A stretch of 64,000 nt of DNA. Source: Lachnospiraceae bacterium (lineage in GTDB: Bacteria > Bacillota > Clostridia > Lachnospirales > Lachnospiraceae). The number at the start of each line of letters is the position of its first letter. The stretch's first letter is position 1. The DNA is taken from positions 214,357 through 278,356 of the forward strand of contig JAAUZK010000024.1 in NCBI GenBank assembly GCA_014804655.1, written 5' to 3'. Shown piece by piece: positions 18,053-27,833 of this stretch. Under the pieces are notes generated by a model. It ran no database searches, was not told where the DNA came from, and worked only from the letters and a program-made list of their open reading frames with translations. The translations under genes and the position numbers were made by a program.

Positions 18053-19063
18053 TTGGCTTACAATGCATTTGGAATTGATTTAGGAACGAGTAATATCAAA
18101 ATATATAATCGTTCGGATGACGAAGTTTTTGTAGAGAAAAACATGATCGCCATTGAAAATAAGAGAAACCTGTTTGCATACGGGGATTCTGCTTTTGAGA
18201 TGTATGAGAAGGCCCCCAGCAATATTAACATTTCGTATCCGCTTAGTAATGGTGTTATCGCCGATATTCAGAATATGGAGATGCTTGTCAGATATTTCAT
18301 GAGTGATTTGATGAAGAACAACTTAAGACCGGCGGATTACTATATTGCGGTTCCTTGGGACGTAACCGAAGTGGAGAAACGTGCGTTTAAAGACCTGATT
18401 AAAGAGTCAAATGTCAAGGCAAAGAAAGTTATGGTTGTGGATAAAGCCGTTGCTGACGGTCTGGGTCTGGGGATCGATGTCAAGAATTCACAGGGTGTTC
18501 TGGTAGTCAACGTTGGATTTGACACGACGGAAATCTCTATCCTGTCTTTGGGAGGTATCGTGCTTAGCAGACTTATTAAGGTCGGTGGTCGCAAATTTGA
18601 CGATGCGATCAAGGCGGCGATTCGTCGGGAATACAGTCTTATTATCGGTGGCAAAACTGCGGAAGTTGTGAAAACATCTCTTCTTGATTTGGAAGAACAG
18701 CGTCTGGGTGCTCTTGTGTACGGCAGAGATATTGTCACGGGACTTCCTGTGGAACGTGAGATTCCTACCGCACTTGTGGATGAATGCCTCACCGAGCATT
18801 TTGATACGATTATAGATAATATCAAGGTAATCTTAGAGCGCACGCCGCCGGAACTTGCGGCGGATATATATCGCCATGGCATCTATCTGACAGGCGGCGC
18901 TTCACAGGTGAGTAACCTTGCCAGACTCATGAGCAAGGGAACAGGACTTAAAGTCAATGTGTCTGAGAATCCTATGACCAGTGTTGCGCTGGGGCTCGCT
19001 AAGATCATTAATGATGACAATTATAAATCCGTAGCATATGCAATAGAAGGAATGAGTAAATGA
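18053..19063 (+). CDS. mreB: Rod shape-determining protein MreB
   Basis: 336 residues of the actin fold: phosphate-1 loop GIDLGTSNIKIY, phosphate-2 region VVNVGFDTTEIS, and adenosine-binding GIYLTGGASQVSNL. The start is TTG, placed by a GAGAGGA site ten bases upstream and by the usual MreB N-terminus. MreB filaments steer the elongasome together with MreC, MreD, RodA and PBP2, all encoded downstream in order. Its stop overlaps the mreC start. Confidence 0.93.
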   Translation: MAYNAFGIDLGTSNIKIYNRSDDEVFVEKNMIAIENKRNLFAYGDSAFEMYEKAPSNINISYPLSNGVIADIQNMEMLVRYFMSDLMKNNLRPADYYIAVPWDVTEVEKRAFKDLIKESNVKAKKVMVVDKAVADGLGLGIDVKNSQGVLVVNVGFDTTEISILSLGGIVLSRLIKVGGRKFDDAIKAAIRREYSLIIGGKTAEVVKTSLLDLEEQRLGALVYGRDIVTGLPVEREIPTALVDECLTEHFDTIIDNIKVILERTPPELAADIYRHGIYLTGGASQVSNLARLMSKGTGLKVNVSENPMTSVALGLAKIINDDNYKSVAYAIEGMSK

Positions 19064-19929
19064 GTCCAATCGTAAAGAGAAAAGGAGAGAAATTTACGTT
19101 ACCAGGTAAATATCTCCTTTTTATTTTAACAATCCTCTGCACCGGCATGGTGCTGCTTACTTTTAATACCACTGTGTTCAGCGGTCCGTTAAGTGCGGTG
19201 GCCGGGTACACGGTAGTTCCCTTCGAGGAAGGAATCAGCAGTGTGGGAAGCTGGCTTGCGAACCGCTCCGAGGAATTGGTGCAGATCAGGGATCTGATCG
19301 CGGAGAATGAGAAACTCAAACAACAGGTAGACGATTTGACGATCGAAAATACCAGACTGCAACAGGACCGCTATGAGCTGACTAACCTGCGGGAATTGTA
19401 CAGTCTGGACGCGCAGTATGACGAGTACGAAAAGACCGGCGCGCGTATCATTGCCCGGGACAGCGGCAACTGGTTTTATTCTTTTGTGATCAATAAAGGC
19501 GAGGTGGACGGCATTGCCGTTGATATGAATGTGATGGCGGGCAGCGGTCTGGTAGGACGCATTGTAGATGTGGGTCCGAACTGGTCGAAGGTGAAGGCAA
19601 TTATTGCGGATGATTCCAATGTAAGCGCTATGGTGCTGTCCAGTTCCGACAATATGATCGTATCGGGCAATCTGAAACTGTATGCTTCGGGCGTGATTGA
19701 ATTTGAGCAGCTGGTAGACAGCGATAATGTGGTCGTGGAGGGGGATAAGATCGTCACCTCCAATATCAGCGATAAATATTTGCCCGGAATTCTGGTAGGT
19801 TATATCAGCACCATCAATCAGGATGCCAATAACCTGACGAAATCAGGATATATTACACCGGCAGTGGATTTTGAACATTTGGAAGAAGTACTTGTAATCA
19901 TGCAGTTGAAGCAGTCCATAGAAGATTAG
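19060..19929 (+). CDS. mreC: Rod shape-determining protein MreC
   Basis: 289 residues. Short cytoplasmic Lys/Arg-rich tail, membrane helix at about 16-34, coiled coil at about 70-115 (IAENEKLKQQVDDLTIENTRLQ region), then the two-lobed beta domain with VMAGSGLVGRIVDVG. MreC is the extracytoplasmic scaffold that activates PBP2. The start ATG overlaps the mreB stop by four bases. Confidence 0.95.
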   Translation: MSPIVKRKGEKFTLPGKYLLFILTILCTGMVLLTFNTTVFSGPLSAVAGYTVVPFEEGISSVGSWLANRSEELVQIRDLIAENEKLKQQVDDLTIENTRLQQDRYELTNLRELYSLDAQYDEYEKTGARIIARDSGNWFYSFVINKGEVDGIAVDMNVMAGSGLVGRIVDVGPNWSKVKAIIADDSNVSAMVLSSSDNMIVSGNLKLYASGVIEFEQLVDSDNVVVEGDKIVTSNISDKYLPGILVGYISTINQDANNLTKSGYITPAVDFEHLEEVLVIMQLKQSIED

Positions 19930-19937
19930 GGAGAGTT

Positions 19938-20456
19938 ATGAAACGTTTTCTTATCACCACGGTTTTGATTTTCATATGTTTCCTGCTACAGTGCACCGTA
20001 TTTCACGCACTGGCGTTCGGCGGCATTGTACCGAATCTGCTGATTGTTCTGACAGCCTCCTTCGGATTTATGCGCGGTGAAAAGACAGGACTTTTGATTG
20101 GCTTTTTCTGCGGACTGCTGGTAGATATTTTTTTCGGTAATACGATAGGATTCTATGCCCTTTTATACATGTATATCGGATATATGAACGGTAAGTTCTG
20201 TACGATCTTTTATCCGCAGGATATCAAACTTCCGATTGCACTGATACTCGGGAGTGACTGCTTCTACGGATTGATCTGTTATGTGATTATGTTCCTTCTG
20301 CGCAGCAGATTTGATTTCAGCTATTATTTCGTGCATATTATCCTGCCGGAGATCGTATATACGATCGTTGTAACAATATTTCTGTATCCGCTCATCCTCT
20401 GGATCAACACCGGACTGGAGCGCAGTGAACTAAGGAGTGGTAAAAAGTTTGTTTGA
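19938..20456 (+). CDS. mreD: Rod shape-determining protein MreD
   Basis: 172 residues with five or six membrane helices (for example FLITTVLIFICFLLQCTVF and LLIGFFCGLLVDIFFG). Matches MreD in length, hydrophobicity and position. An integral membrane partner of MreC in the elongation complex. Its stop overlaps the start region of the next gene. Confidence 0.92.
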   Translation: MKRFLITTVLIFICFLLQCTVFHALAFGGIVPNLLIVLTASFGFMRGEKTGLLIGFFCGLLVDIFFGNTIGFYALLYMYIGYMNGKFCTIFYPQDIKLPIALILGSDCFYGLICYVIMFLLRSRFDFSYYFVHIILPEIVYTIVVTIFLYPLILWINTGLERSELRSGKKFV

Positions 20457-23343
20457 CCATATAATGGAACAATTCAAAGAAAATTTCATGAATATGATCA
20501 CCTCCAGACTGCTTGTTCTTATATTTGTACTGTTCGGTATGGGTGGTTATCTGATCTACACGATCTTTCAACTGCAGATCGTCCATGGGGAAGAGTATTA
20601 TAACAACTTTCAGCTCAGTATTACGAAAGAGCGGACAATCTTACCGACCAGGGGCAATATTCTGGATCGTAACGGTAATCTGCTGGCATATAATGAACTG
20701 GCTTATTCGGTCACAATAGAGGATGTGTATGAGTCGGGTAGAACCAAGAATGCCAATCTCAATAATACGATCTACAAACTGATTAAAATGATCGAACGTA
20801 ACGGCGATCAGATCATCAGCGATTTCCACATCATACTGGATAAGAGCGGAAATTATCAGTTTAACGTGGAAGGAACACAACTTCTGAGGTTTTTAGCGGA
20901 TATCTACGGATATCCAACCATTGATGAGCTTAAGCCGGATGAGCGGGCGGCCACGGCAGAAGAGGTGATTGAGTATCTGTGCGGTACTTCGCCTTCCTCT
21001 CGTTACGGCATCGGTGCATGTACGGTGGAAGATGATTCTTCTACTTTTGAAGCGGGGTACGGCTATACCAAGGAAGAGGTTCTCAAGATCGTCACCATTC
21101 GTTATGCCATGAGTGCCAACAGCTTTCAGAAATATATTGCAACTACGGTGGCGAACAATGTTTCAGAGAAGACGGTGGCTGTAGTAATGGAGAACGCGGA
21201 TGAGCTTCTGGGTGTCTCGATTGCCGAGGGCACGATCCGCAAATACAATGACAGCATCTATTTTTCCCAGATATTGGGATATACCGGTAAAGTTGACACG
21301 GAAGAGTTAAAAGAGCTGCAGGAGACAGATGAGACCTACGATCTGAACGATACCGTAGGTAAATCAGGCATTGAAGCCTCCATGGAGAGAGAACTTCAGG
21401 GGAAGAAAGGATCTGAGACGGTCTATGTGGACAACCTCGGTAAAGTAATCGAAACCCATGACAGAGTGGAATCGATTGCCGGTAATGATGTCTATTTGAC
21501 GATAGATCCGGATTTGCAAAGAACGTGTTATCATATTTTGGAATCTAAACTTGCCAGTATTCTTCTCGCCAAAATCGAGAATATCAAGGAATATCATCCA
21601 CCGGAAACCGGAAGCGGCGGTAATATTCCGATCCCGATCTATGATGTCTATTTTGCATGCATCAACAATAATGTCATCGACACCTCTCATTTTGAGTCTG
21701 TTCATGCCGGTGAAACGGAGAAGCTTGTTCAGGAGACATACCTGGATAAAAAGTCACGGGTGTTTGCCACGCTTCGGGAAGAAATGGAAGAGACCTGTAC
21801 TCCCTATGAAAACTTGACGGAAGAATATCAGAATTACGAGAGCTATATCGTATCCATGCTATACAGAAAAGAAATTATCATGCGCTCCTTGATAGACCGT
21901 AAAGATGCCACGTATATTGCGTGGACAACGGACGAGGTAATCAGTCTGAACGAGTATCTGAACTATGCGATCGCTCAGAACTGGATCAATGTATCCGCAC
22001 TTGCCATTGACTCACGGTATTCTGATTCTGTTGAAATATATAACAAAGTCATGGATTATATCTTTGCACAGCTTAATTCTGACAGTGACTTTGATAAGAG
22101 AATGTACCGCTATATGATCAACAGTGACGAACTGACGGGCAGGCAGATCTGCCAGCTTTTGATAGAGCAGAATGTAGTCGAACCGCCGGAGGAAGAGCTG
22201 CAGCAGTTTGAAGCGGGGAGTATAACGCCGTATGCTTTTATGCGAAACCGCATTGAGAATCTGGATATTACGCCTGCGCAGCTTGCGCTGGACCCCTATT
22301 CCGGTTCTATTGTCATTACAGATGTGAACACGGGAGAAGTACTGGCGCTCGTGTCCTATCCGAGTTATGATAATAACAAAATGGCAAATGGAGTAAACGC
22401 GGCATACTTTGCAAGCCTGAACAACGATCTGTCCTATCCGCTCTTAAACTATGCAACACAGCAGAGGACGGCACCGGGTTCTACCTTTAAGCTGGTATCT
22501 TCTACAGCAGGTTTGACAGAAGGGGTGATCACGACGACAGATACGATCACCTGTACAGGTATTTTTGATAAAATTGATTCCGGCACCCAGAGCCCGAGAT
22601 GTCATATTTATCCGGGTGCGCATGGCTCCTTGAACGTATCTGGCGGTATACAGCGTTCCTGTAACTATTTCTTCTATGAAGTCGGCTACCGGCTAGGGAT
22701 CGTAGGGGACTCCTACAATAGTGATGTTGCGCTTAACAAATTGGCAAGGGCGGCGGATCTGTACGGTCTGTCCGAAACTTCCGGTGTGGAGATCGAGGAG
22801 TATGCTCCGGAGATATCCGATACGGATGCCGTCCGTTCGGCGATCGGTCATGGCAGCAACAACTTTACAACGGTAGGTCTTGCGCGATATGTTACAACTG
22901 TTGCCAACAGCGGAACATGTTATAATTTAACATTAGTAGACAAAATAGAAGACCATAACAGTAATCTGATTGCGGATAATGAGGCGCAGGTCCGCAACAC
23001 GATCGATTTATCTTCAGAGTATTGGGATGCCATGCATATGGGCATGCGCAGAGTTGTGGAGGGCAAGGCATATTTCTCTGATCTGGACGTGGAAGTTGCG
23101 GGCAAGACCGGTACGGCGCAGGAAGACCGTAACCGCCCGAACCATGCGCTTTTTATCAGCTATGCACCCTACGATGACCCTGAAATATCCGTTACGGTTC
23201 GTGTGGCGCATGGCTATACATCGGATTACAGTGCGCAGATTGCCAAAGATGTCTATGCGTACTATTATGGACTGAAAGACGAGAGCGAGATCATTACCGG
23301 AACCGCCACGACCTTAGAAGGCGGTGCGATCAATGCAGATTAA
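20449..23343 (+). CDS. mrdA: Penicillin-binding protein 2, peptidoglycan transpeptidase
   Basis: About 964 residues. One membrane helix (about 20-40), a dimerisation domain with TRGNILDRNGN, and the transpeptidase domain with SxxK in GSTFKL (about 677), SxN in SCNYFF (about 736) and KTG in AGKTGTA (about 885). Class B PBP of the elongasome, partner of RodA. A long insertion of some 250 residues (about 365-620) separates the pedestal from the catalytic domain; most PBP2 proteins are near 650-700 residues. Start uncertain: TTG at 20449 after AAGGAG, with GTG 20437 and ATG 20464 as alternatives. Confidence 0.93.
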   Translation: MFDHIMEQFKENFMNMITSRLLVLIFVLFGMGGYLIYTIFQLQIVHGEEYYNNFQLSITKERTILPTRGNILDRNGNLLAYNELAYSVTIEDVYESGRTKNANLNNTIYKLIKMIERNGDQIISDFHIILDKSGNYQFNVEGTQLLRFLADIYGYPTIDELKPDERAATAEEVIEYLCGTSPSSRYGIGACTVEDDSSTFEAGYGYTKEEVLKIVTIRYAMSANSFQKYIATTVANNVSEKTVAVVMENADELLGVSIAEGTIRKYNDSIYFSQILGYTGKVDTEELKELQETDETYDLNDTVGKSGIEASMERELQGKKGSETVYVDNLGKVIETHDRVESIAGNDVYLTIDPDLQRTCYHILESKLASILLAKIENIKEYHPPETGSGGNIPIPIYDVYFACINNNVIDTSHFESVHAGETEKLVQETYLDKKSRVFATLREEMEETCTPYENLTEEYQNYESYIVSMLYRKEIIMRSLIDRKDATYIAWTTDEVISLNEYLNYAIAQNWINVSALAIDSRYSDSVEIYNKVMDYIFAQLNSDSDFDKRMYRYMINSDELTGRQICQLLIEQNVVEPPEEELQQFEAGSITPYAFMRNRIENLDITPAQLALDPYSGSIVITDVNTGEVLALVSYPSYDNNKMANGVNAAYFASLNNDLSYPLLNYATQQRTAPGSTFKLVSSTAGLTEGVITTTDTITCTGIFDKIDSGTQSPRCHIYPGAHGSLNVSGGIQRSCNYFFYEVGYRLGIVGDSYNSDVALNKLARAADLYGLSETSGVEIEEYAPEISDTDAVRSAIGHGSNNFTTVGLARYVTTVANSGTCYNLTLVDKIEDHNSNLIADNEAQVRNTIDLSSEYWDAMHMGMRRVVEGKAYFSDLDVEVAGKTGTAQEDRNRPNHALFISYAPYDDPEISVTVRVAHGYTSDYSAQIAKDVYAYYYGLKDESEIITGTATTLEGGAINAD

Positions 23344-23373
23344 GTGACGAATTATCGTCAGATGGAGGATATC

Positions 23374-24054
23374 ATGAAGAATCCGGTTATTATTAAAAGT
23401 TTTCAAAACGGGTTGTCTATCTACCTGGATGAAGAGATGCCGTTTGTAGAACTCCTTAATGAGATTGCGTTTAAATTCAAAGAGTCGGCGCATTTCTTTA
23501 AGGATGCCAGCATGGTGATTTCCTTTGAGGGAAGAAGTCTGTCCGATCAGGAGGAACGGCAGCTTGTTAACACAATTACGGCTAATTCCTCGCTTAATGT
23601 GATGTGTATCATGGGTAAGAACGAGGAAACCAACAAGAACTTTGTGAAGGCTCTTCAGAAGGTATCTTATCACCAGCAGGCGCTTGAGAATGCCGGACAG
23701 TTCTATAAGGGAACCTTGAAGGACGGACAGGTTCTGGAAACGGAAAACAGCCTGATCGTGTTGGGCGATGTATACCCCGGTGCAAGTGTAATATCCAATA
23801 AAGATATCGTGGTACTCGGCGGTCTGTACGGACATGCCTATGCCGGCGGGAACGGAGAAGAGGGACATTTTGTCGTTGCGCTTGAAATGTCACCGGAAAA
23901 GCTTAAGATCGGTGATTTCAAATATAAGACATCGGAAAAACAGAGCAAATGGTCGATCAAACCCAAGATTCAGCCGAAGATTGCTTATGTGAAAGACGGA
24001 AGAGTCATTATAGAGCCTATTACCAAAGAATTACTGAACGACCTGCCGATCTAG
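23374..24054 (+). CDS. minC: Septum site-determining protein MinC
   Basis: 226 residues. The N-terminal domain (to about 105) is the FtsZ-inhibiting part. The C-terminal right-handed beta-helix has VLGDVYPGASVISNKDIVV and GGLYGHAYAGG, the MinD-binding surface. ATG at 23374 follows GGAGG by five bases; a GTG at 23344 would add ten residues without support. It opens a contiguous minC-minD-minE set downstream of the PBP2 gene. Confidence 0.93.
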   Translation: MKNPVIIKSFQNGLSIYLDEEMPFVELLNEIAFKFKESAHFFKDASMVISFEGRSLSDQEERQLVNTITANSSLNVMCIMGKNEETNKNFVKALQKVSYHQQALENAGQFYKGTLKDGQVLETENSLIVLGDVYPGASVISNKDIVVLGGLYGHAYAGGNGEEGHFVVALEMSPEKLKIGDFKYKTSEKQSKWSIKPKIQPKIAYVKDGRVIIEPITKELLNDLPI

Positions 24055-24108
24055 CGGCAGCGGTCAGGGGACGATAATACATCATATTCAGGAGGTCAAC
24101 GAGAAGAT

Positions 24109-24900
24109 ATGAGTGAAGTAATTGTCGTCACATCAGGTAAAGGCGGAGTAGGCAAGACCACTACTACCGCAAACGTTGGTACAGGTCTGGCAGCTATGGG
24201 GAAGAAAGTGATCCTGATCGATACCGATATCGGATTGAGGAATCTGGATGTCGTTATGGGATTGGAAAACAGGATCGTATACAATCTGGTAGATGTGGTA
24301 GAAGGTAACTGTCGCATCAAACAGGCAATCATACGGGATAAGAGGTATCCCACTTTATTTCTGCTTCCTTCCGCACAAACCAGAGATAAAAGCGCTGTAA
24401 ATCCATCACAGATGGTCAGAATGATCAGCCATCTTAAGGATCAGTTTGATTATATCATATTGGACTGTCCTGCCGGTATAGAGCAGGGGTTTCAGAATGC
24501 CATAGCCGGTGCGGATCGGGCGCTTGTCGTCACGACGCCGGAGGTATCAGCCATCCGGGATGCGGACCGGATCATCGGTCTTTTGGAAGCCAATGAGATA
24601 CATAAGATAGATTTGGTAATTAACCGCATTCGCTACGATATGATAAAGCGCGGAGATATGATGTCTTCGGAAGATGTAGTAGACATCCTTTCCTTACCCC
24701 TTATTGGGATGGTCCCCGATGATGAGAACGTGGTGATCGCCACCAATCAGGGTGAACCGTTAGTCGGAAATAACACGCTGGCGGGTAGAGCCTATCAGAA
24801 TATTTGTCACAGAGTGCTCGGAAGAGAGGTACCTTTTCTTGATTTTGAGAAAGGCGTTTCTTTCTGGGCGAGAGTGTCAGGTATCTTTCATAAGGGTTAG
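24109..24900 (+). CDS. minD: Septum site-determining ATPase MinD
   Basis: 263 residues. Deviant Walker A SGKGGVGKTTT near the N-terminus, DTDIGLRNLD, and the C-terminal amphipathic membrane-targeting helix (VSFWARVSGIF). MinD recruits MinC to the membrane; MinE stimulates its ATPase to set up pole-to-pole movement. SD AGGAGG upstream. Confidence 0.96.
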   Translation: MSEVIVVTSGKGGVGKTTTTANVGTGLAAMGKKVILIDTDIGLRNLDVVMGLENRIVYNLVDVVEGNCRIKQAIIRDKRYPTLFLLPSAQTRDKSAVNPSQMVRMISHLKDQFDYIILDCPAGIEQGFQNAIAGADRALVVTTPEVSAIRDADRIIGLLEANEIHKIDLVINRIRYDMIKRGDMMSSEDVVDILSLPLIGMVPDDENVVIATNQGEPLVGNNTLAGRAYQNICHRVLGREVPFLDFEKGVSFWARVSGIFHKG

Positions 24901-24911
24901 GGGGGATTGCA

Positions 24912-25178
24912 GTGTTTAAAAATATATTAAAACGGAAAAGCTCCAGAGAGATTGCAAAAGACAGATTGAAGATTCTGTTGATTTCAGACCGTGTCAATTG
25001 TTCTCCGGAGATGATGGAGATGATCAAGAACGATATTGCGAAGGTGATCTCCAAATACATGAAGATAGACACTAAGAGCATGGAAATACAGATCACCAAG
25101 ACCGGAAGCAAGGGACGCAGTTTGAAAAATCCGACTCTTTATGCCAATATACCGATCCTGGATCTGAATCACGATTAG
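24912..25178 (+). CDS. minE: Cell division topological specificity factor MinE
   Basis: 88 residues, GTG start after GGGGG-rich leader. N-terminal anti-MinCD segment (AKDRLKILLISDR) and C-terminal topological domain with VISKYMKID are characteristic. Presence of MinE means this organism uses the oscillating MinCDE system, not the DivIVA/MinJ system of Bacillus. Confidence 0.94.
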   Translation: MFKNILKRKSSREIAKDRLKILLISDRVNCSPEMMEMIKNDIAKVISKYMKIDTKSMEIQITKTGSKGRSLKNPTLYANIPILDLNHD

Positions 25179-25241
25179 GCTATACGCATTTATACAGATG
25201 ACGGATGATACGACAGAATTGCCCGGAAAGGAGCCGCTTGA

Positions 25242-26345
25242 ATGGCACGACAATACCATATACGGGATTATGACTTCAAATTGATTATTCTTGTGGTGGC
25301 GCTGACATGGATCGGCATCTTTGCCATCGGCAGCGCGCAGGAATCCCTGCAGTCCAGACAGATTACGGGGTTTGTTCTGGGATTTTTTCTGATGATCGTT
25401 CTGTCTTTGTTTGACTATTCAATCATCCTTCGATTTTACTGGGTGATGTATGCGGCAAACATTGTGCTTCTGGAATTGGTCAGACAGAAAGGTGTAGAGC
25501 GTGGCGGTGCCCAGAGATGGCTGAATATTTTCGGTATTCAGTTTCAGCCGTCGGAAACGGCAAAAATCTTACTTCTTCTTTTTTTTGCACAGTTTATACT
25601 GAGGCATAAGGACGAAATGGGGTCGCTTAAGGTGATCGGTATGTGTGTGCTTTTCTTTATCCCGCCGATCGCCCTCATCTATAAGCAGCCGGATCTGTCC
25701 ACGAGTATCATGATCGTATTGTTATTCTGCATCATTCTTTTCGTGGGCGGTATTAGTTGGAAATATATCATCATGGCAATCGCAGTGGCGGTTCCGGCCT
25801 TTATCATCCTGCTTACGCTTGTACTGCAGCCGGATCAGGAGATCATTGAACCTTTCCAGCAGAAACGTATTCTTGCATTTCTTTATCCTGATGAATATGC
25901 CAATGCGGAGGCATACCAGCAGAAAAACTCCGTCACGGCCATTGGCTCCGGAATGCTGTACGGCAAAGGATATAATAACAACGAATTCAGCTCTGTGAAG
26001 AGCGGAAATTTTATTTCGGAACCGGAAACTGACTTTATATACGCGGTTATCGGGGAAGAATTTGGTTTTGTAGGGGGATGTACCGTAATTGTCTTATTGA
26101 TTTTAATCGCATTTGAATGTATTATGGTAGCTAGGAGGGCAAAAGATCTGGCGGGAACGATAATCGCCGCGGGAGTGGCGGCGTTGGTCGGATTTCAGGG
26201 AATGATCAATATATCGGTTGCCACCTTTGTCATTCCAAACACGGGAATACCGTTGCCGTTTGTCAGTTATGGATTGACTTCATTGGTCAGTCTTTATATT
26301 GGGGTAGGATTCGTACTGAACGTACGATTACAGTGCAAAAAATAA
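25242..26345 (+). CDS. rodA: Peptidoglycan glycosyltransferase RodA (FtsW/RodA/SpoVE)
   Basis: 367 residues with about ten membrane helices. SEDS-family marks include RGGAQRWLNIFGIQFQPSE, the catalytic-loop EPETDFIYAVIGEEFG and NTGIPLPFVSYGLTS. Polymerises glycan strands from lipid II with PBP2. Follows minE by 63 bases with AAAGGAG before ATG. Assignment to RodA rather than FtsW rests on position in the mre/PBP2 cluster. Confidence 0.92.
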   Translation: MARQYHIRDYDFKLIILVVALTWIGIFAIGSAQESLQSRQITGFVLGFFLMIVLSLFDYSIILRFYWVMYAANIVLLELVRQKGVERGGAQRWLNIFGIQFQPSETAKILLLLFFAQFILRHKDEMGSLKVIGMCVLFFIPPIALIYKQPDLSTSIMIVLLFCIILFVGGISWKYIIMAIAVAVPAFIILLTLVLQPDQEIIEPFQQKRILAFLYPDEYANAEAYQQKNSVTAIGSGMLYGKGYNNNEFSSVKSGNFISEPETDFIYAVIGEEFGFVGGCTVIVLLILIAFECIMVARRAKDLAGTIIAAGVAALVGFQGMINISVATFVIPNTGIPLPFVSYGLTSLVSLYIGVGFVLNVRLQCKK

Positions 26346-26372
26346 TATAGTCAAAGAAGGGTGTTATCAATT

Positions 26373-26768
26373 ATGAACATTGCATTAATTGCACATGATG
26401 CAAAGAAGAAACTGATGCAGAACTTTTGTATCGCATATCGGGGAATTTTAAGCAAAAACGAATTGTTTGCAACGGGAACAACGGGCAGGTTGATTGAAGA
26501 AGTGACGAATCTGACAATCCATAAATATCTGGCAGGTCACTTAGGCGGTGCGCAGCAGATCGGCGCACAGATCGAACATAATCAGATAGACCTTGTTATT
26601 TTCCTGCGTGATCCTTTATATCCGAAATCGCATGAACCGGATGTCAACAATGTGGTGATGCTGTGCGATCGGCATAACATACCGCTTGCTACCAATCTGG
26701 CTTCGGCGGAATTGTTGATCAAATCACTCGACAGAGGAGACCTTGAGTGGCGTGAAATGTATAAATAG
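26373..26768 (+). CDS. mgsA: Methylglyoxal synthase
   Basis: 131 residues. The start MNIALIAHDAKK is the family's standard N-terminus, so the GTG at 26361 is not used. Phosphate-binding GTTGRLIEE, GHLGGAQQIGAQ, catalytic Asp region FLRDPL and His in DRHNIP are all present. Converts dihydroxyacetone phosphate to methylglyoxal, an overflow route when sugar phosphates build up. Its 3' end overlaps the next gene by 26 bases. Confidence 0.95.
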   Translation: MNIALIAHDAKKKLMQNFCIAYRGILSKNELFATGTTGRLIEEVTNLTIHKYLAGHLGGAQQIGAQIEHNQIDLVIFLRDPLYPKSHEPDVNNVVMLCDRHNIPLATNLASAELLIKSLDRGDLEWREMYK

Positions 26769-27735
26769 TAATTCCAAACGTAAAGCAGCGGCCATTCTTC
26801 TTATGCTTGCCATGACTGTAACAGGTTGCGGCGGCAGCAAGTATGATATGGCATATAAACTAAATAATGATGTGAGCAGTTTTCAGCTCTTAAATACGAC
26901 AAATCAGGAAACACTGGAGCCTTTTGCCGCGGATCTGTGCGTTGTGAGCGATGATGTGAAAGCGGCAGGGATCGATCTGTCTGAAGTAGGAGCGGCAGCG
27001 CTGTTTGACACCAAGAATTTGAAGACACTCTATGCGAAGAACGCAAATACGCAGGTCAATCCTGCCAGTCTGACAAAGATCATGACGGCGCTCGTAGCCA
27101 TGAAACATGCATCTACAGATCAAATGCTGACAGCCTCAGAAAACGTCTTGGTCACGGAATCGGGAGCGGTATTGTGCGGTTTGAATCCGGGAGATCAAAT
27201 GACGCTTGATCAGGCATTACACATCCTGCTCATCCAGTCGGCTAATGATGTGGCGATTTTGATCGCAGAAGGCGTTGCCGGATCCGTGGACGAGTTTGTG
27301 TCTCTTATGAATCAGGAGGCCTCTGAACTGGGTGCAACGAACTGCAATTTTGCCAATCCGAACGGTTTGACTCAGGAAGGGCATTATGTGACGGCGTATG
27401 ATTTATATCTGATTTTTCAGGAAGCGCTGCAGTATGATCTTTTTAACCAGATTATTCAAATGACTTCATACTCTACCGTATATACGGACAGAAACGGCAA
27501 TGAGAAATCGCTGGAAGTGAATAGCTCTAACCGATATCTGAAGGGTACGTGGGAGATGCCGCCGAATGTTACCGTGATCGGCGGAAAAACAGGAACGACC
27601 AATGCTGCCGGGCATTGTCTGATTCTGCTGTCAAGGAGCAGTGACGGGACCCCTTACATATCCGTTATCATGAAGGATACTTCCGGGGATGATCTGTATA
27701 CTGATATGACCAAATTATTAGGGCTGGTGAAATGA
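26743..27735 (+). CDS. D-alanyl-D-alanine carboxypeptidase, lipoprotein
   Basis: 330 residues, S11 family (DacF/DacA-like). N-terminal signal with lipobox VTGC suggests a lipid-anchored exported enzyme, unlike typical DacA with a C-terminal membrane helix. Catalytic SxxK in ASLTKIM (about 108), SAN (about 166) and KTG in GGKTGTT (about 281). Trims the terminal D-Ala of peptidoglycan stem peptides. TTG at 26743 follows AGAGGAGA; GTG at 26752 is an alternative. Confidence 0.9.
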   Translation: MSGVKCINSNSKRKAAAILLMLAMTVTGCGGSKYDMAYKLNNDVSSFQLLNTTNQETLEPFAADLCVVSDDVKAAGIDLSEVGAAALFDTKNLKTLYAKNANTQVNPASLTKIMTALVAMKHASTDQMLTASENVLVTESGAVLCGLNPGDQMTLDQALHILLIQSANDVAILIAEGVAGSVDEFVSLMNQEASELGATNCNFANPNGLTQEGHYVTAYDLYLIFQEALQYDLFNQIIQMTSYSTVYTDRNGNEKSLEVNSSNRYLKGTWEMPPNVTVIGGKTGTTNAAGHCLILLSRSSDGTPYISVIMKDTSGDDLYTDMTKLLGLVK

Positions 27736-27745
27736 TTTTTTTTAG

Positions 27746-27774
27746 TTGTTTTTTTGATGTCTTTCCCTTATAAT
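27746..27774 (+). promoter_or_regulatory. Probable sigma-A promoter
   Basis: TTGTTT (27746-27751), 17-base spacer, TATAAT (27769-27774), about 60 bases before the P-loop gene at 27834. Confidence 0.55.
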
Positions 27775-27833
27775 ATGGATAGACAAAGTAATATCATAGA
27801 TGTCATAATAATTTACTTTAGGAGGGTTTCGCC

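Noticed and set aside
18340-18882. 180-residue antisense ORF in mreB
   Set aside because: Shadow of the coding frame, low-complexity composition, no ribosome-binding site.
23314-23868. 184-residue antisense ORF in minC
   Set aside because: Shadow frame opposite a well-supported gene.
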